Shown here: positions 6,211 to 14,334 of the stretch, in pieces | How the letters are laid out: each line of letters begins with the position of its first letter | How positions within the stretch are numbered: the stretch's first letter is position 1 | Source of the DNA: CAZWDL01 sp964632995 | Lineage (GTDB): Bacteria; Bacteroidota; Bacteroidia; Chitinophagales; Saprospiraceae | Assembly: GCA_964632995.1 (NCBI GenBank) | Contig: CAZWDL010000145.1 | Location: 1 to 16,037 of the forward strand | Length of the DNA: 16,037 nucleotides | Direction of reading: 5' to 3' | Notes under the pieces: generated by a model | What the model saw: the letters and a program-made list of their open reading frames with translations, nothing else | Told to the model about the DNA's origin: nothing | The model's database searches: none | Translations under genes and position numbers: made by a program

Positions 6211-7851
6211 TCACCCAATCACCTGATTCACCACCTCCTGCGCCTCCTCCTGTATCCGCTTCAGGTGATCCGCTCCTTTAAAACTCTCCGCGTAAATCTT
6301 GTAGATATCCTCTGTTCCCGAGGGTCTTGCCGCGAACCAGCCGTTGGCCGTCACCACTTTGAGGCCGCCGATGGGCGCGTCGTTGCCGGGCGCTTTGGTG
6401 AGGATGGCTTCGATCTTTTCTCCGGCGAGTTCGGAGGAGGTGATCTGCTCGGGTGATAGTTTTTTCAGTTTGTCCTTTTGCTCGGGCGTGGCGGGCGCGT
6501 CGATGCGGTCGTAGACCGGCTCGCCGAATTCCTTGGTGAAGCTTTTGTAGACCTCGCCGGGGTCTCTTCCCATCTTGGTGGTGATTTCTCCGGCGAGCAG
6601 GGCGGCAATGATGCCGTCCTTATCGGTTGACCACACGTGTCCCTTCCGGTCGAGGAAGGAAGCGCCGGCGCTCTCTTCGCCGCCGAAGCCGAGCGAGCCA
6701 TCGTACAGGCCGTCGACGAACCACTTGAAGCCGACGGGCACCTCGACGAGGCGGCGCCCCAGCTTCTTAGCTACCCGGTCGATCATCTGGCTGCTGACCA
6801 GCGTCTTGCCGATGCCGGTATCGGCGCCCCACTCCGGCCGGTGCCGGAACAGGTAGTCGATCGCGACGGCCAGGTAGTGGTTGGGCTGCATTAGCCCGCT
6901 GCTGCCAGTGACGATGCCGTGGCGGTCGTGGTCGGTATCGCAGGCGAAGGCGACGGGAAAGCTGTCCTTCAGCTGGATCAGGCGCTGCATGGCGTAGCGC
7001 GAGGAAGGGTCCATTCGAATCTTGCCGTCCCAGTCGAGCGACATAAAACGAAAGGTGGGATCTATTTGATTATCCACCACCGTCAGGTTGAGCTGGTAGC
7101 GCTCCGCGATGCGGCTCCAGTAATTAACGCCGGCGCCGCCCAGCGGATCTACGCCCATTTCGAGGCCGGAAGAGCGCAGGGCTTCCATATCGATCACGTG
7201 GTCGAGATCGGCGGTGTAGGCGTCGAGGTAGTCGTAATGGTGGGTAGTGGAGCCCTTCAGCGCTTTCTGATACGGCATGCGTTTGACGTCGCGCAGTCCG
7301 CCTTCCAGCAACTCATTGGCCTTGGCTTCGATCCAGGCGGTGACGCTGCTCTCGGCGGGTCCGCCGTTGCTCATGTTGTACTTGAAGCCGCCGTCCTGAG
7401 GCGGATTATGCGAAGGCGTGATGACGATGCCGTCGGCCAGTCCGCTTGAGCGGTCGCGGTTATACGTCAGGATGGCGTGGCTGACGGCGGGCGTCGGGGT
7501 ATATTCGTTGTTGGCGGCGATCATCACCTCAATACCATTGGCGGCCAACACTTCCAACGCGGTGGCTTGCGCCGGCTCCGATAGCGCGTGGGAGTCGATG
7601 CCCATGAACACCGGGCCGTGGATGCCTTCCTTTTTGCGGTACAGGCAGATGGCCTGCGTCGTCGCCAGGATATGCTCCTCGTTGAAGGAGCAGTTCAGCG
7701 AGGAACCCCGGTGGCCCGAAGTGCCGAAAGAAACGCGCTGCTCGCGCTGCGACGGGTCAGGCTGCTCGGTAAAGTAGGCGGTGATCAGGCGCGGAACGTT
7801 GATCAGTTGATCAGGTGTGGCGATTTTGCCGGCGTGCGGATGGGTTCCCAT
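6211..7851 (-). CDS. pgm: Phosphoglucomutase (alpha-D-glucose phosphate-specific)
   Basis: The enzyme interconverts glucose-1-phosphate and glucose-6-phosphate in the cytoplasm, linking glycogen, nucleotide-sugar and glycolytic pools. At 546 residues it has the same length as Escherichia coli Pgm, and all family motifs are present. FGTSGHRGS is at 42-50. The phosphoserine loop TPSHNPPQDGG lies at 145-155 with the catalytic Ser147. The Mg2+ loop CDTDHDRHG is at 304-312, the sugar-binding GGEESAG at 390-396, and the phosphate-binding RPSGTEDIYK at 509-518. The start is ATG at 7851, giving the usual MGTHPHAGK N-terminus. The gene is divergent from the cytochrome gene and stops with TGA. The gene appears intact and functional, unlike the fragments directly downstream of it. 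Confidence 0.97.
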   Translation of the reverse strand: MGTHPHAGKIATPDQLINVPRLITAYFTEQPDPSQREQRVSFGTSGHRGSSLNCSFNEEHILATTQAICLYRKKEGIHGPVFMGIDSHALSEPAQATALEVLAANGIEVMIAANNEYTPTPAVSHAILTYNRDRSSGLADGIVITPSHNPPQDGGFKYNMSNGGPAESSVTAWIEAKANELLEGGLRDVKRMPYQKALKGSTTHHYDYLDAYTADLDHVIDMEALRSSGLEMGVDPLGGAGVNYWSRIAERYQLNLTVVDNQIDPTFRFMSLDWDGKIRMDPSSRYAMQRLIQLKDSFPVAFACDTDHDRHGIVTGSSGLMQPNHYLAVAIDYLFRHRPEWGADTGIGKTLVSSQMIDRVAKKLGRRLVEVPVGFKWFVDGLYDGSLGFGGEESAGASFLDRKGHVWSTDKDGIIAALLAGEITTKMGRDPGEVYKSFTKEFGEPVYDRIDAPATPEQKDKLKKLSPEQITSSELAGEKIEAILTKAPGNDAPIGGLKVVTANGWFAARPSGTEDIYKIYAESFKGADHLKRIQEEAQEVVNQVIG

Positions 7852-7940
7852 GGGTTTTGTTGTGTTTTTTGCGAAGAAGATTGTTTTTCAAGAATGAATT
7901 CGGGGCTAGGCGGATCTGGTTTCTTAAGTTCGGTTGATCG

Positions 7941-7975
7941 AATTGACGGGGTGACTCGCAGTCACCCCGTCAATT
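7941..7975. repeat. Perfect 16-bp hairpin with CGC loop in a divergent intergenic region
   Basis: AATTGACGGGGTGACT (7941-7956) pairs without mismatch with 7960-7975 around the triloop CGC. It lies 89 bases upstream of the pgm start and 154 bases upstream of the cytochrome start. The two genes point away from it, so it is not a terminator for either. It lacks a following T-run. It most resembles a REP-type dispersed palindrome; a regulatory role is possible. Confidence 0.75.
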
Positions 7976-8129
7976 ACCTCCCAAAAATAGGATGCTTGTT
8001 TGGTTTACCCAAATTTTGGCGCGTTTTGAAAAAAGAATCCTTATTTGTCAGTCCTCTTTTTCATGCCTGTGAAATGTTTGTTGTGTGGCAGCTTCTTTTT
8101 TCATAAATTGAATATTAAGAAAATGAATA

Positions 8130-8615
8130 ATGCCTGATTCCCATCTGCACCATGATCTACTTATCTTTCTCGTCTTCAGCATCATCCTGCTGTCGGTAAG
8201 TTTTGTCGTTTTGGAGCTTTGGAATCAGCGTAAAAACCTCGAGCCTCCAACTATGGCCTTCTGTGCTGTCGTTGATCCGGTTTCGGAAATCGCGGATACT
8301 TCCCTGAGGAATTCACTTTTGAGAGGGAAAGCCTTGTTTCGCGAGAACTGTGCTATCTGCCACGCCAGGCAGATGGACACTGACCTGACCGGCCCGGCGC
8401 TCGGCGGGGTACAACAGCGATGGAGCGCCTATCCGGCCCAGGACCTGTATCGTTGGATACGGGAGCCGGACAAAATGATCGAAGAAAAACATCCGAGAGC
8501 TGAAATGCTTTGGGAGGAATGGAAACCCACAAAGATGATATCCTTCGGTTTTCTCACCGATGCAGAAATCGAAGGTATACTGAATTATATTGCATTTGAG
8601 CATAAGGTCAGGTGA
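8130..8615 (+). CDS. Membrane-anchored monoheme cytochrome c
   Basis: The 161-residue protein has one N-terminal transmembrane segment (about residues 9-30, LLIFLVFSIILLSVSFVVLE) and then a single cytochrome c domain from about 62. The heme-binding motif is CAICH at 74-78. TGPALGG follows at 87-93, and the probable second heme ligand is Met136 in KMISFGFLTDAEIEGILNYI. The domain faces the periplasm and would carry electrons to or from a respiratory or dehydrogenase complex. The partner is not in the window. The start is ATG at 8130; an earlier ATG near 8121 is in another frame and closes at once. A terminator-like hairpin begins 4 bases after the TGA, so the gene is probably a single transcription unit. 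Confidence 0.9.
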   Translation: MPDSHLHHDLLIFLVFSIILLSVSFVVLELWNQRKNLEPPTMAFCAVVDPVSEIADTSLRNSLLRGKALFRENCAICHARQMDTDLTGPALGGVQQRWSAYPAQDLYRWIREPDKMIEEKHPRAEMLWEEWKPTKMISFGFLTDAEIEGILNYIAFEHKVR

Positions 8616-8619
8616 GCTC

Positions 8620-8650
8620 GCCAGGTTGCGCTGGGAAAGCGCAACCTGGC
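8620..8650 (+). terminator. Terminator-like hairpin after the cytochrome c gene
   Basis: The 13-bp arms 8620-8632 (GCCAGGTTGCGCT) and 8638-8650 pair perfectly around the loop GGGAA, starting 4 bases after the cytochrome TGA. The following TTAGAGCTTGTTT has scattered T residues but no tight run. Position and stem strength support an intrinsic terminator. It also argues that the next gene starts downstream rather than at the ATG at 8590. Confidence 0.65.
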
Positions 8651-8676
8651 TTAGAGCTTGTTTAAAATTCCACGTT

Positions 8677-9936
8677 TTGCGACAACCACTTCTCATGACC
8701 ATTTTTGCGTTAAGCTGTTTTTCCTCCCTGCCAGCTCAGGCGCCCCTGCGCAGCGCCACGGTAAAGGTGCTGGAATATCTCGACCTTCCCGACACTGAAA
8801 ATCTGGTTTCCCGCCTTCGCGAGGACAACCGGCGCATACAGGAGCAGCTCGTACCTACAGATGGTGAGTACGCCTTGCTTTCCGCCGACGACCGTACGCT
8901 ATACTTCTCTCAGATCTATCTGTCCTATTACGGACTGGGATATTACGCCCTTCCCCGCGTTCACACCTGGCTGGAAAAGCAGCGGCCGGAGGGGGTCATC
9001 GCAGAGGATGAGGACACCCTTGATGCTCTGAGCCCCGTAACGCCCTTCCTAGCGCAAATCATTCTGCTCGGTTCCAAACAGCAGAACAATTATAACTGGC
9101 TGCGGAAGTCCCCCGGCGGAGAAGGGCTGTCTTATTACGAGCGATTGAAACGATACCTCGACTACTGGCGCCTTCACTGCGACGCCGACGGCAACGGCCT
9201 GCCCGCCTGGCGCTGGGAAGGAGTGGACGGATTGCTTCCGCCGGCTCTTCTGAACGGAGAAGCGAAAAAAGGAAATCCAGTGGAAAGCGTCGCTCTCGCC
9301 TGCCTGCTCCACCGGGAATACAAAGCCATGGCCCTGCTCGCCCACCAGCTGCGCCGCCCGGCGGATATCGATACCTTCCACCGGCGGGCCGATGCGCTGG
9401 CCGAGGCGCTCAATAACAACTGCTGGGATGAAAACAGCGGCTTCTACCTCGATCGTGTGGAAGCAAGCGGCGAACTATTGCCTTTGCGATCGGCGGCAGG
9501 ATTCCTGCCCCTCTTCGCGGGTATTGCTCCCTACGAGCAGGCGGAAAGGCTGGTCAGGGATCACCTCGGGCAGACGGAGGGTTTTTGGACGAGTTTTCCC
9601 CTGCCCCTGAAGGCTGCCGATACCGGAGCCGGCCGGCAGGAAACGGTCTGGATCCCCCTTAATTACCTGGTCTTCCAGGGCCTGATGGATTACGGCTACC
9701 ACGACCTGGCCAGGTTGCTGGCCATCCGCAGTTTCGAATTGGCCTTTCGGCAAAACCAACACACCCGGAGCTATTACGAATCTCAAAGCGGTATAGGCCG
9801 AGGACAGGACTACGCGAGTTGGTCCTCTCTGGCTTACCTCATGCCCTGGGAGTACGAGCTGAATTACACGCCCGCTGCGATGTCCTGGCAGCCGCTGTTT
9901 CCACTGGCGCAGGATTATTTAGGAGTGGCCTGGTAA
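8677..9936 (+). CDS. Exported six-hairpin glycoside hydrolase (trehalase/GH63-like clan)
   Basis: The protein has 419 residues from TTG 8677, or 413 from ATG 8695. The TTG start gives a proper signal peptide (MRQPLLMTIFALSCFSS, cleavage near AQA at 22). The ATG at 8590 would begin inside the cytochrome gene and cross the terminator hairpin, so it is unlikely. The mature part has the alpha/alpha-barrel pattern of GH63/trehalase-like glucosidases. CDADGNGLPAWRWEGVDG (168-185) holds a candidate catalytic Asp184. TVWIPLNYLVFQGLMDYGYH (323-342) and YYESQSGIGRGQDYASWSSL (366-385) follow, the latter holding a candidate catalytic Glu368. The substrate cannot be read from sequence; an alpha-glucoside or alpha-mannoside is usual for the clan. 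The heparinase-type lyase follows after 46 bases, suggesting joint breakdown of a polysaccharide. Confidence 0.8.
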   Translation: MRQPLLMTIFALSCFSSLPAQAPLRSATVKVLEYLDLPDTENLVSRLREDNRRIQEQLVPTDGEYALLSADDRTLYFSQIYLSYYGLGYYALPRVHTWLEKQRPEGVIAEDEDTLDALSPVTPFLAQIILLGSKQQNNYNWLRKSPGGEGLSYYERLKRYLDYWRLHCDADGNGLPAWRWEGVDGLLPPALLNGEAKKGNPVESVALACLLHREYKAMALLAHQLRRPADIDTFHRRADALAEALNNNCWDENSGFYLDRVEASGELLPLRSAAGFLPLFAGIAPYEQAERLVRDHLGQTEGFWTSFPLPLKAADTGAGRQETVWIPLNYLVFQGLMDYGYHDLARLLAIRSFELAFRQNQHTRSYYESQSGIGRGQDYASWSSLAYLMPWEYELNYTPAAMSWQPLFPLAQDYLGVAW

Positions 9937-9982
9937 TGCGGCTTTCAACCTGTTTTTATCTACGGTTTCCTATCTTATTACC

Positions 9983-12055
9983 ATGAAAAAAGTCCTTTTT
10001 CTTTATTTGTTGCTGCTCGTTAATTCTGCAGACGCCCAGGCGCCCGGGGATAAGATGAATTTCGATTGGCTGCTGACAACCTATCCTGAGAAGGTGGAAC
10101 GCCTGTTTCATCAACTCGACCTGGAGCACCCCGGCTTACAGAGGGTCAAAAATGCCGTCGCCTCCGCCGATTACCGCCGCGCCTGCCACTTATTGATCGA
10201 TTATTACCGGACCAACAGTAACTTTACGGAACTTCGGCAGCCGGAGCTCGACGGCGCCGACCTCGCCGCCGCCGATCGCATCCTCGCCGATACCTTCACC
10301 TTCCAGGACCGTAGCGCCCGACAGCGTCGGGAACCGGACGGAACGCTAGACTGGACCTACCGCGGCCCCAAAGACGACGCAGAATGGGCCTTCTTTCTGA
10401 ACCGCCACCAATGGATGAAAAATCTCACGATAGCCTACCGGAAAACCGGTAATGAGCGCTATGCCGGGTACCTGAACCGGGCCTTACTCGACTGGATCGT
10501 CAGCAATTCCGCCCCGGTATCCGATACCTACAGCCCGCCCTGGCATCCCCTCAATACCGCCATCCGCTTCAGGAGCTGGCCCGCCGTCTTCTACGGCATG
10601 CAGCAGAGCGGAGCCTTCAGCGACGCCACCCGTCTCCTCATGCTGATCAGCCTTATCGAACAGGGCGACCGCTTGCGTCGCTTCCACTGGACGCACCAGA
10701 ACCACGCCCTCTACGAGCTCAACGGTCTGGCCCGCATCGCCGCCTACTGGCCGGAGCTGCGCCGCTCGGACGAGTGGTTCGACTACGCCGCCCGGCACCT
10801 CCTCTACGAGCTGGAAGGCCAGGTGCTGCCCGACGGCGTGCAGGACGAGCTGAGCTCTATGTACCACTACGGCGCCCTGCAGCAATTCCAGCAGGTGGTG
10901 GAGCTGGCCGGCCGGACCGGCAGAACCCTGCCGACCGCATTGCGCGAAGGCGTGGAAAAGATGTATAACTACCTGGCCTACTCCATGCGTCCCGACGGCT
11001 ACAACCTGCTCAACAACGACTCGGACCGCAACGATTACCGCCCGCAAATCAGCGAGGCCGCTAGTCTCTTCAACCGCCCCGACTGGTCCTACATTACCAG
11101 CAACGGCAACCTGGGGGAGCAACCGGAGGAGACTTCCATCCTGGTTGCCTATGCCGGCCAGGTGATCATGCGCAATGGCTGGCATGAAGGCGCCCACTGG
11201 AGTTACTTCGACGGCGGCCCCCACGGCACGGCCCACCGGCACGACGACAAGCTGCATCTCTCCGTCGCCGCCTACGGCCGTGACCTGCTGGTCGACGGCG
11301 GCCGCTACTGGTACCGCTCGGATATCTGGCGCGAGTACTTTGTCAGCTCCTACAGCCACAACGTTGTTCTCGTCGACGGCTTCGGCCACCGGCCGGATGT
11401 GAACCGCTATGACAGTCCTGATCAGGTCGCCTTCGAAACGACGCCCGAATTCACCTACGCCCAGGCGACCTTCGACGCCGGCTTTCGCGAGACGGACGAT
11501 ACGGTTACCCACACCCGTGGCGTCCTCTATCTCAAGGACCGTTTTTGGATCGTGATCGACCGCTTGCGGAGCAAGGAGCCCCACCGGATACAGCCGCTGT
11601 GGCATTTTCATCCGGATTGCCGTGTGGTACAAAACGGGGATCAGGTCTATTCCAATGATGCCGGCAAGGGCAACCTGCTCATCCAGCCCATCGGCGCTAT
11701 CGACTGGTCGCCGGAGCTGCACTTCGGGCCTGATACGCTGGATAATCCCGAAGCTTATCGCGAGTGGAAGCCCCGGTCCTTCGATGCGTTTCCCATTCAG
11801 GGGAGCTATAGCGAGCGGTATAATCAAAAAAGGCCGGCTTACGTGGCGGTATACGATGGAGAAATGGAAGAGGAAGTAGTATTTGCCTGGCTGTTGGTGC
11901 CGTTCGAGAGGGAAAAACTGCCGGAGAAAATAAGGGCTGGGATGAAAATGACGGAGGAGCAGTTACTGATTACTGTTGAATGGGAAAATGCGCCCTATCA
12001 AGTGAAGGTGGATTTCGTGGCGGGAAAGGTAATAAAGGTTGAGATAGAAAAATAG
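9983..12055 (+). CDS. Heparinase II/III-family polysaccharide lyase
   Basis: The 690-residue protein starts with a signal peptide (MKKVLFLYLLLLVNSADAQA), so it is exported. Residues about 30-370 form the helical toroid of heparinase II/III-type lyases, with THQNHALYELNGL (237-249) and ELSSMYHYGALQQFQ (289-303) carrying the Asn/His and Tyr/His residues typical of the active site. From about 385 a beta-sandwich follows: GGPHGTAHRHDDKLHLSV (411-428, with the conserved His residues), DGGRYWY (438-444) and SSYSHNVVLVDG (455-466). Such enzymes cleave uronic-acid-containing polysaccharides (heparin/heparan, alginate, related PL families) by beta-elimination. The exact substrate is not determined by these motifs. 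The gene is probably in one operon with the glycoside hydrolase upstream. Full length for the family, with no sign of damage. Confidence 0.9.
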   Translation: MKKVLFLYLLLLVNSADAQAPGDKMNFDWLLTTYPEKVERLFHQLDLEHPGLQRVKNAVASADYRRACHLLIDYYRTNSNFTELRQPELDGADLAAADRILADTFTFQDRSARQRREPDGTLDWTYRGPKDDAEWAFFLNRHQWMKNLTIAYRKTGNERYAGYLNRALLDWIVSNSAPVSDTYSPPWHPLNTAIRFRSWPAVFYGMQQSGAFSDATRLLMLISLIEQGDRLRRFHWTHQNHALYELNGLARIAAYWPELRRSDEWFDYAARHLLYELEGQVLPDGVQDELSSMYHYGALQQFQQVVELAGRTGRTLPTALREGVEKMYNYLAYSMRPDGYNLLNNDSDRNDYRPQISEAASLFNRPDWSYITSNGNLGEQPEETSILVAYAGQVIMRNGWHEGAHWSYFDGGPHGTAHRHDDKLHLSVAAYGRDLLVDGGRYWYRSDIWREYFVSSYSHNVVLVDGFGHRPDVNRYDSPDQVAFETTPEFTYAQATFDAGFRETDDTVTHTRGVLYLKDRFWIVIDRLRSKEPHRIQPLWHFHPDCRVVQNGDQVYSNDAGKGNLLIQPIGAIDWSPELHFGPDTLDNPEAYREWKPRSFDAFPIQGSYSERYNQKRPAYVAVYDGEMEEEVVFAWLLVPFEREKLPEKIRAGMKMTEEQLLITVEWENAPYQVKVDFVAGKVIKVEIEK

Positions 12056-12111
12056 GGAGCGTATTCAAATTAATACCGAGGCGAAAGACTTGATTTGGAG
12101 ATCTTATTGGG

Positions 12112-12990
12112 TTACCTCAGGTTGTGATTAAAAAACCGGATCGTCCGGTCCCAGGCCAGGTTTGCAGCATCCCAATCGTAGCGCGGCGTCGTATCGTTGT
12201 GGAACCCGTGGTTGACATTGGGGTACAGGTGGGCGCTGTATTCCTTGTTGTTTTCTTGTAAGGCTCTGGCGTAATCCGGCCACCCGGCATTGACGCGCTG
12301 GTCATTTCCTGCGAAGTGCAGCAGCAGGGGAGCATTGATCTTCGGCACCTCTTCCGCATCGGGCTGCCCGCCGTAAAAGGGTACCGCCGCCATCAGGTCC
12401 GGTACCCGGACGGCCATCATATTGGAGATCCAGCCGCCGAAGCAGAAACCTACGACGCCTACCTTTCCCGTGCATTCGTCATGATTTTTCAGATGTTCAA
12501 AGGCGGCAATGAAGTCTTCCAGCATTTCATCCCGATCTCTTTGCCGCTGCAGGGCCCGTCCGTCATCATCGTTGCCGGGATAGCCGCCGAGGGGGGTGAG
12601 TGCATCCGGCGACAGGGAAATGAAGCCGGCCAGCGCCGCCCGCCGCCCTACATCGGCGATATGCGGGTTGAGCCCCCGGTTTTCGTGGACAACGATGATG
12701 CCGGGCAGTTTTTCCTGATTGTTCATCGGGCGGGAAAGCTGCCCCTTGATCTTGCCACCGCCTTTCGGGGAGTCATATTCTAACGTTTCGGTTTTCAATC
12801 GCTCATCATCCATGCGGATCTGCTGCTTTTCTTCATAATTCGGCAGCAGGTATTCCAGAATGGCCGGAACGGTCAATCCCCCGACGGCGTATACCTTGAG
12901 ACGGTCGACGAAAGCCCGCCGGTCGATTTTGCTGTGGGCGTACTGATCGTATAGATCGAAGATCTCCTGGGATAAGTTGAGTTTTTTCAC
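12112..12990 (-). CDS. Dienelactone hydrolase family protein
   Basis: This alpha/beta-hydrolase has 292 residues from the GTG at 12990. The catalytic triad is visible: nucleophile Cys183 in GFCFGG, Asp230 in AGNDQRV and His261 in NHGFHND. The conserved Glu103 is in VVHENRGLN. The N-terminus (KKLNLSQEIFDLYDQY) matches the usual start of the long bacterial subgroup, which is why GTG 12990 is chosen over the ATG at 13068; the latter adds 26 unrelated residues and overlaps the next gene. Residues 24-48 read RRAFVDRL, then a hydrophobic stretch, which resembles a twin-arginine export signal, so the protein may be exported. Family members hydrolyse dienelactone or other small esters; the substrate here is unknown. 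It lies 71 bases downstream of the esterase-family gene, a probable two-gene unit. Confidence 0.88.
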   Translation of the reverse strand: MKKLNLSQEIFDLYDQYAHSKIDRRAFVDRLKVYAVGGLTVPAILEYLLPNYEEKQQIRMDDERLKTETLEYDSPKGGGKIKGQLSRPMNNQEKLPGIIVVHENRGLNPHIADVGRRAALAGFISLSPDALTPLGGYPGNDDDGRALQRQRDRDEMLEDFIAAFEHLKNHDECTGKVGVVGFCFGGWISNMMAVRVPDLMAAVPFYGGQPDAEEVPKINAPLLLHFAGNDQRVNAGWPDYARALQENNKEYSAHLYPNVNHGFHNDTTPRYDWDAANLAWDRTIRFFNHNLR

Positions 12991-13061
12991 GGTTGCGATT
13001 GTAGGTGATTGGAAAATTGACTGCTCCAGGTAAAATAAGACTTTTTTGCAAGGATATTTTA

Positions 13062-14200
13062 TTAACACATGTTCAGGAAGAAGTTTCTTTTTTGAGCTTC
13101 AGCCAAATACCAGGGCAGGGTATTTTCCCCGTCCGGTCCCAGTTCAAAAAACTTGAATTCACCCAGGTATTTTTGATCCGGATTCCAGGTTCTGCCTAAA
13201 AATGATCCTTGATAAGATTCAAAGGTGAAAGCATAATATTTTTCTCCCAGATTCTTACGCAACTGCTGCCCCAGGTTGTTCGATTCTTCAACCGCAGCTA
13301 TATGCCATTTATGCGCCAGGACCATAAATTTTGCATCCGGCATCTGCTCCACTAGATAGTGCAGGTTTTCGCCCATGAAACCCGAGCGCAGCCTGTAGCC
13401 TATATGGAAAGCCAGAAACTGCTCCATAATTCTGGTATACCGTTTGATTTTTTCAAAATCCTGCAAGGAAGACCTTTTTGTCAACGCTTCCTGATGGGTG
13501 TGCAAATATTGAAAAAAGGCCTGGAGCTTGGGCAACAGAACTGCAGCCTGGTCCTTCAATTCATTCATGCGCATGGGCATTTTAGGATCGGCGGCGGCCA
13601 TCGGCTGAAAAATAGAGTCGAGCGGCGCCAGCCACTGCGGGATATGTGCTTCAACATAGGCACGCACCTGCTTCCTTGCTCTTTCGTTACTGCCGAGATC
13701 CATTCCAAAGAATTGCACCTTCCGGGCCTCCGGAACGCCTTGATTATAAGAACGCATCCATTTTATCAGAGCGGTCATCTCTTCTGTATGCCATAGGGAA
13801 TAGATCTCCCCGGTCAATGCTTCCGCCAGGGCGCCCTTGCCGTGTAAGACATAATCGTTGATTGGTTCACAAGCCACCGTACTCGCTTCAATGGCAATGG
13901 CGTTGAACCCCATTCGTTTGACCAGAAATTCGAATAGGCGGTGCTCGAACCGGTAACATTCACTGCTGCCGTAGGATAATTCTCCCATTCCAACCACCCT
14001 TACCCCTTTTAACAACTGTTCCATCGGTTCCAGGTCTTTCGTATAGGTGTCCGGATCAATCTTCTTTAGTGGAAGAGCATGTTCTTTGATCCAGGAAATA
14101 ATTGTGTTATCGGTTGTCCGAGCGGGAGGCTGAGCGTTTAAGGTTGAAAGTAAAAACAGAATACCTAATAGCAGAAGTAAGGGAGTGCGTTGGTGGACAT
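13062..14200 (-). CDS. Erythromycin-esterase-family protein, altered active-site motif and displaced start codon
   Basis: The body is open from TGA 14205-14207 to the stop at 13062. Its first standard start in frame is ATG 14024 (320 residues), but family resemblance continues upstream (LPLKKIDPDTYTKDLEP), preceded by a hydrophobic signal-like stretch LLLLLGILFLLSTLNAQ. No ATG, GTG or TTG lies in that extension. An ATG at 14198-14200 is one base out of frame, so a single-base loss just after the start codon (or a sequence error) is likely. In the 320-residue numbering, VVGMGELSYGSSE has Tyr18 where the family has the catalytic His of GE-x-THG. Glu15, Glu46, His238 and His241 (AHKWHIA) remain. 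INDYVLHGKG (55-64) and MGEN (217-220) are typical. Drug inactivation should not be assumed. Confidence 0.8.
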
Positions 14201-14202
14201 AG

Positions 14203-14264
14203 GGTCAGGTTTTAGGTGAAAAAATGAATAGGATGAATACCCTTCAAACCTACAGCACCTGACC
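14203..14264. repeat. Inverted repeat upstream of the esterase-family gene
   Basis: GGTCAGGT (14203-14210) and ACCTGACC (14257-14264) are perfect reverse complements 46 bases apart, and TTAGGT/ACCTAC extend the match imperfectly inward. They lie directly upstream of the displaced ATG. They could be a regulator site or a weak terminator of the regulator gene's transcript region; chance cannot be excluded. Confidence 0.3.
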
Positions 14265-14270
14265 GGAGAA

Positions 14271-14310
14271 GCGTTATCAATTAGCGTTATTAAATTGGTA
14301 GTTAGCGTTA
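14271..14310. repeat. Three GCGTTA direct repeats
   Basis: GCGTTA occurs at 14271-14276, 14284-14289 and 14305-14310, the last two inside identical TTAGCGTTA nonamers 21 bases apart (two helix turns). They lie between the AraC-type regulator's 3' end and the esterase-family gene. Direct repeats with this spacing are typical of AraC-family binding sites, but no function is shown. Confidence 0.35.
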
Positions 14311-14334
14311 CGAAGCGACCTCTTTCAACCACAA

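Noticed and set aside
6919..7449. 176-codon plus-strand frame opposite pgm
   Set aside because: It lies inside an intact phosphoglucomutase gene and has low-complexity Val/Ala/Gly content.
8590..8676. ATG at 8590 as start of the glycoside hydrolase
   Set aside because: It begins inside the cytochrome gene, crosses a 13-bp perfect terminator-like hairpin, and would put about 29 residues in front of a good signal peptide.
10484..11827. 447-codon open frame antisense to the heparinase-type gene
   Set aside because: The plus-strand gene has clear family motifs throughout. The antisense frame is Val/Ala/Gly-rich without recognisable motifs, a by-product of GC-rich codon use.
12991..13068. ATG at 13068 as start of the dienelactone hydrolase-family gene
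   Set aside because: It overlaps the upstream gene's end and adds residues not seen in the family; GTG 12990 gives the usual N-terminus.
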